A stretch of DNA of 64,000 nucleotides from Sordaria brevicollis. Its lineage: Eukaryota; Ascomycota; Sordariomycetes; Sordariales; Sordariaceae. Location: positions 1,550,001 through 1,614,000 of the forward strand of contig JAUTDP010000003.1 in assembly GCA_033439795.1 (NCBI GenBank), read 5' to 3'. Of the stretch, positions 24,901 to 36,518 are shown piece after piece. The position numbers and the translations under genes were made by a program. Under the pieces are notes generated by a model. That model was not told where the DNA came from and made no database searches. It was given only the letters and a program-made list of their open reading frames with translations. Positions within the stretch are counted from its first letter, which is position 1; each line of letters opens with the position of its first letter.

Positions 24901-25399
24901 CTAATAAGGAATATAAAGAATTCGATAATTTTAATACTATTAATAATTTATAAATCCCTAAAGAAGTCTAAATTAACGAATATTTATTCTTTATACGGGA
25001 ATAAGCGCGAAAATTAGAAATAAAGTAGATTTAAACCCGTTAAAATACTAAAAGAGAATACGAATAAAATTAGGAATTTATTATTGAATTGGAATTTATT
25101 AAGCCCGAAAGCCCTTAATATTATTTTAATAAAAACGAAATCGAATTAGAATCTAAATAAAAACCCGAATTAAAGACGAAATTAATATCGCGCCTAAATT
25201 TAAGTTCAAATTAACCTCCGAAATTAGAATAAATATATTCTTTAGTATTTATTTCGTTATTTTTTACTATTACTCGTTATTATTTTATTTTTATACGAAA
25301 TTAATTCGTAAGAATTTTTATTAATTTCGAAGGGAAATATATATAATATATAGAACCTTATACTTTATATCTATCTTCTTTATTCTTTTTAATTATATT

Positions 25400-26900
25400 C
25401 TTAAAAATTTTATTAACCTCCTTTACTTAATAAAGTTTTTCGCAATTTTTTTTCGGAAATTAATACTTATATAAATAAGAATACGGGAAGTTTTGAAAAA
25501 CCGTAAAATATAGATTTATTTTTCTATAGTATAAGTATTAATAATAATCTTTAATAAAACCCTTATTTATTATTAAAAAAACCCTCGAAATTAATTAAGA
25601 TTTTACGCTCTTAATTAGAATCTTCCTTATTATTTTCATTATTTTCCTTATTATTTTCATTATCCCCGTTATTACCTTCATTATTTTCGTTATTTTTTGT
25701 ATTTTTTTATCTTCTTCATTATTACCTTCGTTTTCGCTATTATTATCTTCGTCGGTAATAGATTCTTCGTTAAAGGAATTTAAATCGTTATTATTAATAT
25801 TAATTATTTCTTTATCCTTATTATTAATTTTTATTATTATTAATAACCGTCTAAATATATTGCAATTACCGCGGATTATAATACCTTTTCCTTTTAACCC
25901 TAAGGTCTCGGATTCTTAACGTATATATTCTAACTACTATTTATAATTAATAGGGATAGGTTCTTTATTAATAACTTAATAATAAGGAAGAATATTATCG
26001 ATTAATATCGAATAGGCGCGATTAATATTACGGCTTTAAATAAAATATTTAACCTAATTGGACTTTAAAATTTTAATAAATTCGGGATTAAAACTTTCGA
26101 TCGGGTATTTTTTAATAAATTTAAAATTGCCTAAAAATTTAATAAATACCGAATAGTCTAAAGCCGTTTTATTATATTAAGTATAATTACTATAAATCCC
26201 CCCTTTAATATCCCTACTTAAAAATTTATAGCCGACGAAAGGAGCTTAAATAAAAACGTACTCCTATTATTAATTAATAATATATACCGATATATACGTT
26301 TTTCGGAATCGGTTAACGTAGTACGAATAAATAATCCCATTCCTAAAAAAAAAGATAATAATTAATAGAGGGATATTAATAGAAAATAAAAGAATATTTA
26401 CTCGTTATTAAATAATTGAATTATTAGCCTAAAAATTTATTCTTTTTTTACTTTTATATAAATAAAGTAATAACCCTACGATTAAATTCCTTTTTTTTCG
26501 ATAAAGATATAGCGATTAAATAGGTTGCGAAGCGAATTAAATATCCGCTTTAGAGCTAATCGATATATAATAAATAAGCTAAAAGACGTAACTATAATTA
26601 CTAATAATTTATTATTATTAATACGCTACTTTATATATAATTAATTAATAATAACGGGTTTATCGATTAAATAAATACTTATAATAGTATTGAATAATCG
26701 AAAGTAACTATTTTAAATAATACTTTAAAGGGTATTAAGAGGAAGTGAAAGTCGATATAGAAAGTCAACGTAAATTTTAGAAAGGATTTATTTTTTGCTA
26801 TTAGGACGAGAATTAATTTAATATACTATTTCCGAAGTATTAAGGCCAAAGTACGGCCGAAGAGAATTGCGATTAATAATAGCGATATATTTTTTAATAA
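25400..26900 (-). pseudogene. Antisense accessory ORF relic inside Gypsy element
   Basis: On the minus strand between pol and the 3' LTR, frames can be read as a continuous protein with few RIP stops. They include NGIIYSYYVNRFRKTYI, APFVGYKFLSRDIKGGIYSN, DYSVFIKFLGNFKFIKKYP, ESFNPEFIKILKSNQVKYFI and ESETLGLKGKGIIIRGNCNI, then a Glu/Asp/Asn-rich tail near 25620-25760. No family is recognised. It could be an accessory gene of this Gypsy lineage or a nested insertion. Confidence 0.45.
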
Positions 26901-29678
26901 ATAAAGTAAAAGCGTTAATATTTAAATTAAATTAGCTAAGTATAGTAGGTTCCTTAATAGGGATTTCCCTTTAAAGGAGGCGAAGTAAAAGGTTATTCGT
27001 AAAGGGAAGGAAACCGGTATTAGAATTGGAAGAAGATATTATATTAATTTATTATAAAGAATTTTTATTTAGTAGTTTTACTTTATTACTATTATTAATA
27101 TTTTATTATATTTAAAAGGAGAAGGTTATTAGGAGGAAAAATAAAGAATAATTATAAGTAAAAACGTACCTTTTTTATACTTTTTTAATAGATAATCCTC
27201 GAAGGAAAAAGCCGATAGAAACTATCCTCTTAAAATTATTTATATTATATACTTTACAATTACGAAAAACCTTTAGATTGGATAAGAAAAATAATATCCG
27301 TTTATTTAAAGTAATTTCGTAAAGCTTTAAAATTTTAATTAATTATAAAAAGGGTTATAAACGTTATTTTAAAGTATTTTCTCATTAAAAATAACGGGAA
27401 AGGTATTTTAATCCTAAAGTTCGATTATAGATTAAGACTTTCGATTATACCGAAAGGCTAAAAGATTATACTAAAGGAAGTTAGATGAAGTTTGTTTATT
27501 CTACTATTTAAAATTTTAAATATAGGTAAAATAAATAGAAATTAGAAGGAGTGAATTTAGAATATTATAAATAATTTACGAAAGGAGATTAGGAGAAAGG
27601 GAAGAATTTACAATTTTTCGACTTCGTAGATAATTTACGAAATAAGTATAAAAACCTTTTATTTATAGCCCTTCTTTTCCTTCTTTTTCTTCTTTTTATA
27701 TATTAAAAAGCCTTTTTATATTAAACCTTTTATCCCTTAGAATTTTATTATTAACCAAAATATTAATCAATATAAGTTTTTCCAATTTTGGTTATAATAA
27801 TCTACCCCTAATTTCTATTATAAGAGTACCGAATAATTACCCTCCCGTAATTTTTAAGACTATTCGGCGTTAGAATTAAAAAAATAAAATTTGGCCTTAA
27901 TTTAATAATATAATTATTGGAGAAATTTATCCCCCTCGTATTAGAAATAATTTAATCTATCGTAATAAATTTCAAGATTGGAAATACTTTAGAATTAACC
28001 GATAATAAAATATTATCCCCGATAAGAATCCGACCTACTTAATTATTAGAAAGCTTAATAATAATAAATAAATAATTAAAATTATATTCCGCTATATAGC
28101 TATTCCTCCCGTCCTAGGATAGCCCAATAAGTAACTAACCCCGACTATATCTTAGGACATAATAATATTAAGATTAATTAATATATAATATTTAGCGAAT
28201 ATTAAAAATTAATAGGAAAGAGAAATAATTTATACTAATTTATATTAAATATTACGAAAATATAACGATTAGATTTATACTTTGATAAACCTAATTATTA
28301 TTATTAAATATAATAAATTTTATATTAAAAATATTAATATTTAAAACAATTTAAAGCTAGTCCGATATTAATACTTCCTTATTATAATTAATAATTATTT
28401 CGTTCTTATAATTTTTAATTAAGGAGAAACGTTTTAATTTCTTTATAATAATCTCTATAATTAGTAATATAAACGGAAAATTATAAAAGTTTATAAAGTA
28501 TTCGTAATTAAGAACTATATCTTTTTAATACCGATAGGAGATCGAATCCCTAATATTTTTAATAATTAAAAGTAATTCAATATAATATTCTTAGTATAAT
28601 AGAGAATTTGGATTTATAGCCTTTAAATTTTAAAAATAGTCCGAATTTTCTTTATCGAAATAAAACGTCGAAGTAAGCCTATTAATAAATTACTTTAAGG
28701 GTTTACAATAATTGAATTTTAGGAATAAAGTAAGTATTAATAAAAATATAATTAAATCCCTAATATAAAATAGCTTAAAAATATTATAGTTCGGTAATAA
28801 ATAAGAGTAATATATAATGCCCTTTTAACGTAGTAGATAAGAAAGAATTTACTTTCGAAAAATTAGAGATAATTAATTTATACGGTCGTAAAGAGGAAAA
28901 GCGGAGAAGAAGACTTTAATCCCTAATCTAAATTCTTTACAAATTTAATATATTAGAGAAGTTATTTAAACGAATATTACCCTATTAAAATGGTTAGGTA
29001 CTAATTAGTATAAGAATTTATTAATCTCTTCTATTTTCCCTATCCTCTTAAATAAAGACTTATTATCCGATCCCTCCCTAAAATTAGAATTACTTTGCCC
29101 GATAATAGTCTTATTAATAATATTTCTTTAATAATTATTAATATATAATTAAAAGGAGATTATAATAGTATTCTAACGTCTCCTATTAAAAAGAAGTAAT
29201 TATTACCGCTAATTCCTAAAGTGAAAAAGAAGCGTATAAAAGAACGATAAATATTAGTAATTAATATTAATAATTATAAGGGAAGAGAAATCGTTATAAT
29301 TAATAATTTCGTTTTGCTTAATAAATTTAGCGTAGATAATTAGCTCCTATTTGCTAATAAATTTCGAGAATTTAATAATATAGTTTTCGATACTAGATAT
29401 ACTCCAATATTATTCCGATATATTATATTTACAAATTGTATTTAGGATGTGGGATATATTATTATATTAATAGCCTAAAATAAGAAGAAGATCGGTTAAG
29501 AAGAAAGTAAATAAAAGATAAAGCGTAAATTAATTTAAAGAAAGAAAAAGAGAAGGGAAAAAGAATTTAAGAAATTAGAAAGGTAGAAAAGGAAAAGGTC
29601 GGTTAAGAAGGATTAAGGTAATTATTAGTAAATTTAGCTTTATAGGACTAGTAAGTAAATTTAAAGGGAAGTTTGAAA

Positions 29679-30296
29679 TAGGGCGGATAAATAGGTATAA
29701 GGGTATACGGCTAAATAGTAGATTTTTTCCGAATTTTTTCGAAAATTTTTCGTAATTTTTCATTCTAGAGGAATTCTTCTAGGGATTTTCCCTAATTATA
29801 ATTTAAAAGAAGAGGTATAGGATAAGGATATATTATAATAAATTAATTTAAAGGAAATATAATAGTAATATATTAAATAAATTAAGAAAGAAGGCTATAA
29901 AAAGAATTTCGGACTTTTATATAAAAAGAAAGAAAATTCTAAAGGAATAAAAGGAAAGAAGGGTAATTAGAAAGAAAAGAAAGAAAGCTAAGCAATTTTT
30001 ACTAAAATAATAATTAGACTTTATTCAATCTTTGAAATAAAAATCTTCTTCAATTTAGTAAAAATCAACTCCTTAATTAAATCTTTAAGACTTCCTAACC
30101 CTACCTCTATAATAGGTAAAAGAAAAGATACAATTAAGTCGAAAAAGATGTTCCTACTGTCAGATTGCTCCTTTCTCCCCTACAGATCTGCTCCTCTCTC
30201 TACTCTTTTAGTCTTATTAGAAGTTTTTAATATAGCTCCTTTCCCAATTGTTGTGGTGGTAGTAGTTGTTTGGGGTTGTTTTTCTTCCCCATTTCA
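29679..30296 (+). repeat. 3' LTR of Gypsy element (618 bp)
   Basis: Starts TA (TG in the other copy) and ends CA. It matches the 5' LTR in length and order. The last about 250 nt (30045-30296) are almost free of RIP and keep many CpA/TpG. Confidence 0.9.
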
Positions 30297-31921
30297 ATAT
30301 AAGGATTACGTACCTTTTAAAACCTATAGTAAAAAGAGGGCTAGGAAAATTAGGAAGGGGAATTCCTCTTCGATAGAGATTATCCTAAGCAATAAAGTAG
30401 AGGAGCTCTCAATTTTATTAAAATACCCTCATTTAATTACTAAGAAAGTAATAGAAGTAAGGCCTTTATTTATAGGACTAGCCGCCTCAATACCTTACCC
30501 CCCCCCTTATAAGAAAATTAAGAAGGCTAAACCCCCTCCTTCTAAAAAGGGGAAGGAGAAGGCCGTCGATATAGAATTTAAAGAGGAGGAGGTTACCACG
30601 GTAATTATAATAGTAGTAAGCAAGAAATTAAAGGTATTTATTAACTATATACGGGTTATTATTATTATGCTAAATAATTTTAATAATTTTAAAAGTATTA
30701 ACGTAAATAAGGGTAAAGAGTCTGAATCTAAGCTGGAAATTGTCGTATAAATAGTAGCGTATACGGGCTACCCATAGCTTCTCAATACTATAATAATACA
30801 TTACGACCTTTTTTTCAATTAAAAAATAGCATTACCAAATAGAGCCGGTCTTTACGAATAATCTATATATTTTATCGTATTTTTTGAGTGTGTTTTGGTG
30901 GAGTTGTTGTGTTGTGAGCGTTCTGGAGCGTTATAGAGCTTGCGCGTTATAAGTAAAACTCCCGACTCTCGAAGGGATTAAGAGAGGAGGTTGGCTGGAC
31001 CCACCACATAGCCACAACACCTAACCGACGAGTATTGGTTGAGTTGCGAAGTATATCTCTTGGAGTCCCGCGCTAACGAACTTTCAAGGGGTGATGTGTA
31101 CACTCTTATGGTGTCGCACCTTTTGGAGCGAATGTGACCATGTCCGGGGAGTTGAAGGCTAGATGAAGCATCCGTCACGCCATTCGATAGACGTCAAGAT
31201 GAAATTCGGAGATGGGTTCTTTACTTTGCTGAGCTGGGTTCAAGGGTTTGGGAGTTGGTGAAGCACTCGGGATGCCTAGTGGTATGCACCAAAAGATATC
31301 CGATGAGATTCCGGATATCGGCCAGCTGCTTCACTTATTGATGGATTCATTTTCAATTGCACTCGGGTAGCAAGACCAAGGGTCCATGTGGTATTCTGGG
31401 CTGACACAGTTCAATAACTCTCGGCACCCGGTTAACGGGAGGTCGGGAGGCAGTCCTCCACCCATCTCACACAGTCGCATGGTACCATTACCAAACGTAG
31501 GGTAGGTATCTTGAGGATTCATCTAGTCGTTTCGTGAACAACTTTTCCACTTCACTCTTCACTTTGTTTCTTCTCTTCTTCCCTTCCCATTCCTTTCTTT
31601 TCTTTCGTGTCGACGTCACCATACAGCTCTTCCCGCGTTGATCGGGCCGGAGTGGAGAGCGGAAGTGATTCGGACATCCTCAACCTCACTCATCCTGACT
31701 ACACCGGAAGTCGATGATCAACACTTTAGGTTGGGTTTTTTTCATTCATTCACTTTGCTTTAGTTACGCAGGTCGTTACTCACTGTCTTTTTTTCTGGAT
31801 TTCCTTCTGTTTCATGCTTTGATCAGCGACCAATCTTTCCTTCTTAATCTTTGTTTTGCAATCGTTGCTATCCATGCCAATCGTTTTGCGATAACCCTTT
31901 TTATCAAAACCAGTTGCCATC
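30297..31921. other. Transition from transposon block to gene island, no supported gene
   Basis: 30297-30750 is less RIP-mutated and holds an open Lys/Glu-rich plus-strand frame that begins inside the 3' LTR; its product is unrecognised and may be part of another element. GC content rises from about 30900. 30960-31530 has only short frames, including a 63-codon minus frame (31331-31522) with four cysteines and no recognised family. 31540-31920 is pyrimidine-rich and likely the promoter and leader of the protease gene. Confidence 0.4.
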
Positions 31922-33991
31922 ATGGCGGCTTTTCCTTTCTTATCAGCCACAGCCTCTTTTGTGCTTCTTCAGCTGGCATCAATATGTTCGGCCCAACATC
32001 TGAATCTTACTGCGCCGTTTGCTCTCACCAATCATACATCAAGTCACAACAGCACATCGTTGCCACCTCTCAACCTTACTACGCATACCTCCGGCGATGG
32101 CTGCGTCCATCTACCCATCATCCACTCCGACAACTTTGACCATTTCGCCAAGAGAGGTATCCAACTGGCTCTTAACAACCGGTCAGATGTAGCTTACTAC
32201 GCTCAACGTATGTCTTCCTCCATTTCTTCCCTTACCTTACCCTCGACCATTTCCCTCACTTCCAGTCTTCATAATCACTAACACCACACAGTCGAAATCG
32301 GCACCCCACCCCAAACAGTCTACACCCAACTCGACACCGGCTCCTTCGAACTCTGGGTCAACCCGAACTGCAGCACCCTCCCCCCATCCTCCTCCGACGC
32401 CCTCTTCTGCGCCCGCATCGGCCACTACACTCCCTCCCTCTCCACCACCTCCCTCCCCCTCAACACCAACAAAACCCTGCACTACGGAATCGGCAGCGCA
32501 AACATTTCTTACTTTACCGATACCATCTCCCTAGCCGGCGCCCCCCCTTCCTCCTCCCTCAAGGACGTCCAGTTTGGCGTCGCTACCAGCTCAAGGGACG
32601 CCTTCTCCGGTATTTTAGGGATAGGCTACGGCGCAGGGATAGCGACCAAATACCCCAACTTCATCGACGCCCTACACACCCAAAACGTCACCACCGTCAA
32701 AGCTTACACCCTCGCCTTGGGCTCCAAGGATGCAAAGGAAGGAACGATCGTCTTTGGCGGGGTGGACACGAGCAAGTTCTCCGGCCCCTTAGCTCAAATA
32801 CCGATCATCCCCGCCGCGAGCTCGCCTGACAAAGTGCCGCGGTTTTGGGTCCAGATGGGGGGGATTTCGTTGACGACGGCTGATGGGGAAAATAAGGGGG
32901 TTTATGAAGGGAGTGATATACCGGCGTTTATGGATTCGGGATCTACGATGACGATTTTGCCGCCGAAACTGGCGGGGAGGATTGCAAAGGATTTTGGAAG
33001 TCCGGAGGTGGATGGGAATGGGTTTTTTAGGGTTGGGTGTGAGTTTGTGGGGATGGGGGGACGGTGGATTTTGAGTTTGAGGCGGGAACCGGGGCAGAGG
33101 GGGGGATGGGGAGGAGGGAAAGAGGAGGGTGGTGACGGTTAGGGTGCCGTACAAGGAAATGATTAGGGAGGTTGGCGAGGGAGAGGGGAAGACGTGCTTT
33201 TTGGGGATTGTGGGGAGCGAGACGTTTACGTTGCTGGGGGATACTTTTTTGAGGAGTGCTTATGGTATGTTGCCTTCCTTATCCTTTTCTTTCCCCTTCC
33301 TATCCCCATCTCTTTCTCCCACCCCTCCCTCTTCCCTTTTCCCTCCCTCTCCCCTTCCACCGGCAGACAGATGCTAACAAACCAAAAAGCCGTCTTCGAC
33401 CTCCAAACCCACTCAATCTGGCTCACCCAAGCCACCTCATGCGGTTCCACCCCCGCCGCCCTCAAGGACGTCACCGATTTATCACGAGTCGTCGGTAAAT
33501 GCCCCCTGGAACCAGGACAGAAAGAGGCGGTGGTGGATGTTGTCGTTCCCGAGACGGAAATTCCGGGGCCTCTTCCTAGTGAGATTGCCAACCCTGGTGC
33601 TGGGAGTGGTGTGGGAAGTGGTGTGGGAAGTGGTGTGGGAAGTGGGAGTGGGAGTGGTGTGGGGAGTGGTGCTGGTAGTGGTGGTGGGAGTGGTGTGGGA
33701 AGTGGGAGTGGTTTGGGAAGTGGGAGTGGTAGCGGGAGTGGTATAGCAGGAGGACCGCCCGGTGAAGTGTTGATTACTGCCACGGGGTTTGTGACGACCA
33801 CGCTTGCTTTGCCTACTGGTATTGCGACGGCCTCGGGGGCGGTACCCACGGCGGCTGGTTCAGTGGGTGGAGGAGGAGTGAGTAGTGGTCTTTCGACGAC
33901 TGCAGAAGCTGGTGGTGCGGACGGGATACGGATGAGTGCCGGGGGCTTGATGGCTGGTTTGGGAGTTGCGATGCTGGGCAGTTTGTTGTGA
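31922..33991 (+). CDS. GPI-anchored aspartic protease (pepsin family A1, yapsin/OpsB-like)
   Basis: Exons 31922-32207, 32292-33264 and 33390-33991. Residues 1-24 are a signal peptide ([12 protein letters not shown]). The two catalytic motifs are DTGS (Asp110; [11 protein letters not shown]) and DSGST (Asp310; [12 protein letters not shown]). Several N-glycosylation sites occur near the start. The C-terminal lobe includes [20 protein letters not shown] and [16 protein letters not shown] Gly/Ser/Val spacer of about 50 residues follows, then a hydrophobic C-terminal tail typical of a GPI signal. Two single-base gaps in G runs (33055-33060 and about 33091-33105) break the frame between [14 protein letters not shown] and [11 protein letters not shown]. 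With both restored the coding length is 1863 nt, 620 aa. The conserved TVDFEFEAG lies between them, so error or recent mutation is likelier than an intron. Cell-surface or wall-protein processing is inferred. Confidence 0.8.
33598..33750 (+). repeat. Minisatellite GGNAGTGG(T/G) coding a Gly-Ser-Val/Gly spacer
   Basis: Imperfect tandem units of GTGGGAAGTG / GGGAGTGGT encode (GSGVGS)n between the catalytic body and the GPI tail of the protease. The tract is likely length-variable. Confidence 0.8.
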
Positions 33992-36518
33992 TTGTGGTTG
34001 TCTGGGAAAGTTAGGTCTGTGTGCTGCGTGCTGCATTCTGCGTTTGCATAGCATGGCGTTTTTGCTAGATCGTCAATCTACTTCACTTCTTCGTGGCGCA
34101 TGCAAGCGATGGTGCGATGGAAATGTCCACGTGGATGTATCTCCCATTATGTGACTTTCGCGGCTGCAGGCCTGTTGTAAAACTGCTATGGGGGAAGAAT
34201 GAGGAAATCCAGTTGATTAAGGAGTGCTTAGACATGATATGAGCAGAATCCGAATAGTAGAAACAAAATACGAAAAAAAAAAAAAAAAAAAAAAAATTGA
34301 AACAAGCAACCACCCCAAGATCTCACATTCTACCACCCTCAATCCACCCTCTTTTGTTTCCCACCTTTTTTCTTATGAAGTCAAGATCCCTTTTTATAAT
34401 TATGAGATCTGCCGTATTGACTTTCTGGCAGTGGTTTACGCCCCACTGCTTGGCCATTATTTTTTTTTTGGTGTTCAATTCCCACCCGCGGCACTTTTTA
34501 TAATTATGCGCCTTTTTTGCGACGGAGGAACGTTCCCAAAGAAGTGGTTTGAAGTGGTGGAACACTTGACCGCTGCACCACACTGTGATGTGGTGCCTGG
34601 GGTGGTTGCTTGTTGGGATTGGAGCTTGGGAAGGGGGGTTATAAACCGCACTCTAGGGCTGGGACGGCACTAATGGTGGGAGGAAAAGGTGGGCGGTGGT
34701 CGGTGCTGGCGCTTGGAGCGGGATAGGATGGGATAGGATGAAGGCAAGTGAATGGTGAAGCGATCACGGGATTGGAAAGGGCGGATATAACCCTAACCTG
34801 CGTTCTTGGCGGGTGGTTTTGCGTCGCAGTATTTCGCTGTCTCCAACTCCGCCCTCCAACTCCGACACTGCGCACCGAGTCGCGACTCGACCGGAAGGTC
34901 CCCGAAGTATCAGCAAGATCACCAAACTCGAAACCAAATGTCTCGGATGACGTTCATTTGACGATGCCTGAGAAGACCGGTGCGACCATCCCGCTTTCCT
35001 CAACACCACCGAACCACACGGAAGACGTGATGCCGACGGTGTCAATGCGGAGAAGAAACACAGCAAAGTCGGACGTGGTAAAGATTCTCGAGTATTTCCC
35101 CGCATTTCGAGAATCATCCAACAGTTCGTCGCACAACATCATGTCGCACACCAACACAGTAGCACCGCAGAATACAGAATCCGCACTGGAGATGGGCAGT
35201 AGCGCAGTGCATCGTCCCGTCGTGTGCCTGTTGCTTTCCATGCTTATGCCGAGTACATATCGGCCCGCCGTTTTTGTCAACTCTGTCAAATGTCAACACC
35301 AGGGCGCAAGGGCGCAGGACCTCTTTTCAACATCGATCTTGGCTCGAAACTATTAATACTATGCGGCCGGATATTGATACGCGACGGGACTCAGGGTCCT
35401 TTCTCAGGGTCCAAATAGTTCAACGTCCAAGAAATAGTAGTACCAGCGGCTAGATAAGGGTCTCCATGGAAACAACCGCTGTTATCCGAAAGTAAACATG
35501 TCGGTTTAGGGGCAAAGGGATAGAAGAGGCAACAATGGAAATTCTTTTCCCGCTTTTCCCAAGAACAAATGGTGGCAGACGGGCTATGCTTGGCCGGCGC
35601 AAGCTAGAAATATCGCGTGGTTTTGGTGGCAAACGATGCCGAATCTGGGGTTATCCAAGACATTGTCTGGCTGGACAAGTGGAAGCTGAAAGTTGTCCGG
35701 GATGGACACCCTCTTCCGCCATCAATATTGTCTTCCCCTTGAAGATTTCTGAGGGGGTGGTCAAGATGGGAGTCACAAAAACAAAATCCGAAAACGACAA
35801 CGACCAAGAAAAAAAAAAACACAAGCATCATCATCTGCCCTGTCAGGATTCCACGAAAACAGCGATGAACCCATCAAATTGCTGCCCAGCGATTCCACTA
35901 GTCGTCACCAAACTCTCCGCCGAATCCACTGATGAGCAACACTTGGTCTCCATCCGCCTTATGCAATCCGGGGTTTCTTTCATTTTTTCCCATTCTTATC
36001 CTTGTAGACCTTGCCAGTGACAACAAAAAAAAGATCTCGGGGTACATGGCCCTATCTTTTTTCCTAAGCGGCTTCCCCGCTATCGCCTTGGGGAAAACAC
36101 TAACGCCGGTTCATCGGATGCTGTATTCGAATTGACCAATCAGATCGCCAGATAGAGTCTAGAACAGAGGCGCTATTGGTTGGCAACCACCACGGCATGC
36201 AGAAATTGTGCATGTCGCATGAAGCGGCTGGTTGGTTAGCGTCAATTTTTAGTTGTTAGTGCAAAGTTGCAAAGTTCCGAAAGGGCGTACAGGGCGTGGG
36301 TGGTCAGAACGAAAAGAGGCTGCTAGAAATTTTTCGTCATCAGGGTCCCGTACCTGCCTTGCCTTCCACTTGATGGATATCAATATCAAGGGTGATCGTC
36401 CTTTGCCCTTTCCCATCTTTTTCCCTCTTTCTCTTTCTTCTCGTTCTTTCCTTAGGTGACGACACTTCATCTTTCGACCAAAGAGGAAGGAACGGACAGA
36501 AGAAGCAGGACGTCCAAA
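33992..36518. other. Intergenic region, 2.5 kb, no confident gene
   Basis: Contains a 24-nt poly-A run (34273-34296). A 202-codon plus frame (34748-35356) and overlapping minus frames have no recognisable domain, intron pattern or signal. A CT-rich tract at 36405-36455 directly precedes the DHA1 transporter and is likely its promoter/leader. Confidence 0.4.
34273..34296 (+). repeat. Poly-A tract (24 nt)
   Basis: Uninterrupted run of A in intergenic DNA about 280 bp downstream of the protease stop codon. Confidence 0.9.

Larger units (their letters stand above)
16863..30296 (+). mobile_element. Gypsy LTR retrotransposon, complete but RIP-inactivated, about 13.4 kb
   Basis: Two direct 618-bp LTRs bound the element. 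The internal plus-strand order is gag-like capsid (about 18450-19300), protease (about 20885-20925, NGT in place of DSG/DTG), reverse transcriptase (YFDD at 22604-22615, followed by KSPKSY), RNase H, and integrase (DNSSEF at 24188-24205, then a T-x-x-x-x-x-N-G-I-N-E-R-like stretch). pol ends near 25.2 kb. The remaining 4.4 kb before the 3' LTR is extra: an antisense reading frame (about 25.4-26.9 kb) and unresolved sequence with a Lys/Arg/Glu-rich frame just before the LTR. No clear target duplication flanks the LTRs. Nearly all TG/CA outside the outer LTR ends are converted. Confidence 0.85.
10300..30800. other. RIP-mutated AT-rich block 1
   Basis: Across this block CpA and TpG are almost absent, TpA is very frequent and CpG is kept, unlike the flanking islands. 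It encloses the hAT, MULE and Gypsy relics. Confidence 0.85.

Noticed and set aside
27700..29600. Nested pogo/Fot1-type transposon inside the Gypsy element
   Set aside because: Only a Lys/Arg/Glu-rich tail is suggestive; no DDE motif or inverted repeats could be read.
33039..33099. Alternative explanation of the protease frame break as a 61-nt GTGAGT...GAG intron
   Set aside because: It has no branch point or pyrimidine tract and would remove the conserved TVDFEFEAG strand; two G-run deletions explain it better.
33226..33849. 207-codon minus-strand Pro/Leu-rich frame opposite the protease
   Set aside because: Mirror of the Gly/Ser repeat on the coding strand; no start context or domain.
34748..35356. 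202-codon plus-strand frame between protease and DHA1 transporter
   Set aside because: No recognisable domain or codon pattern, and equally long frames overlap on the other strand.
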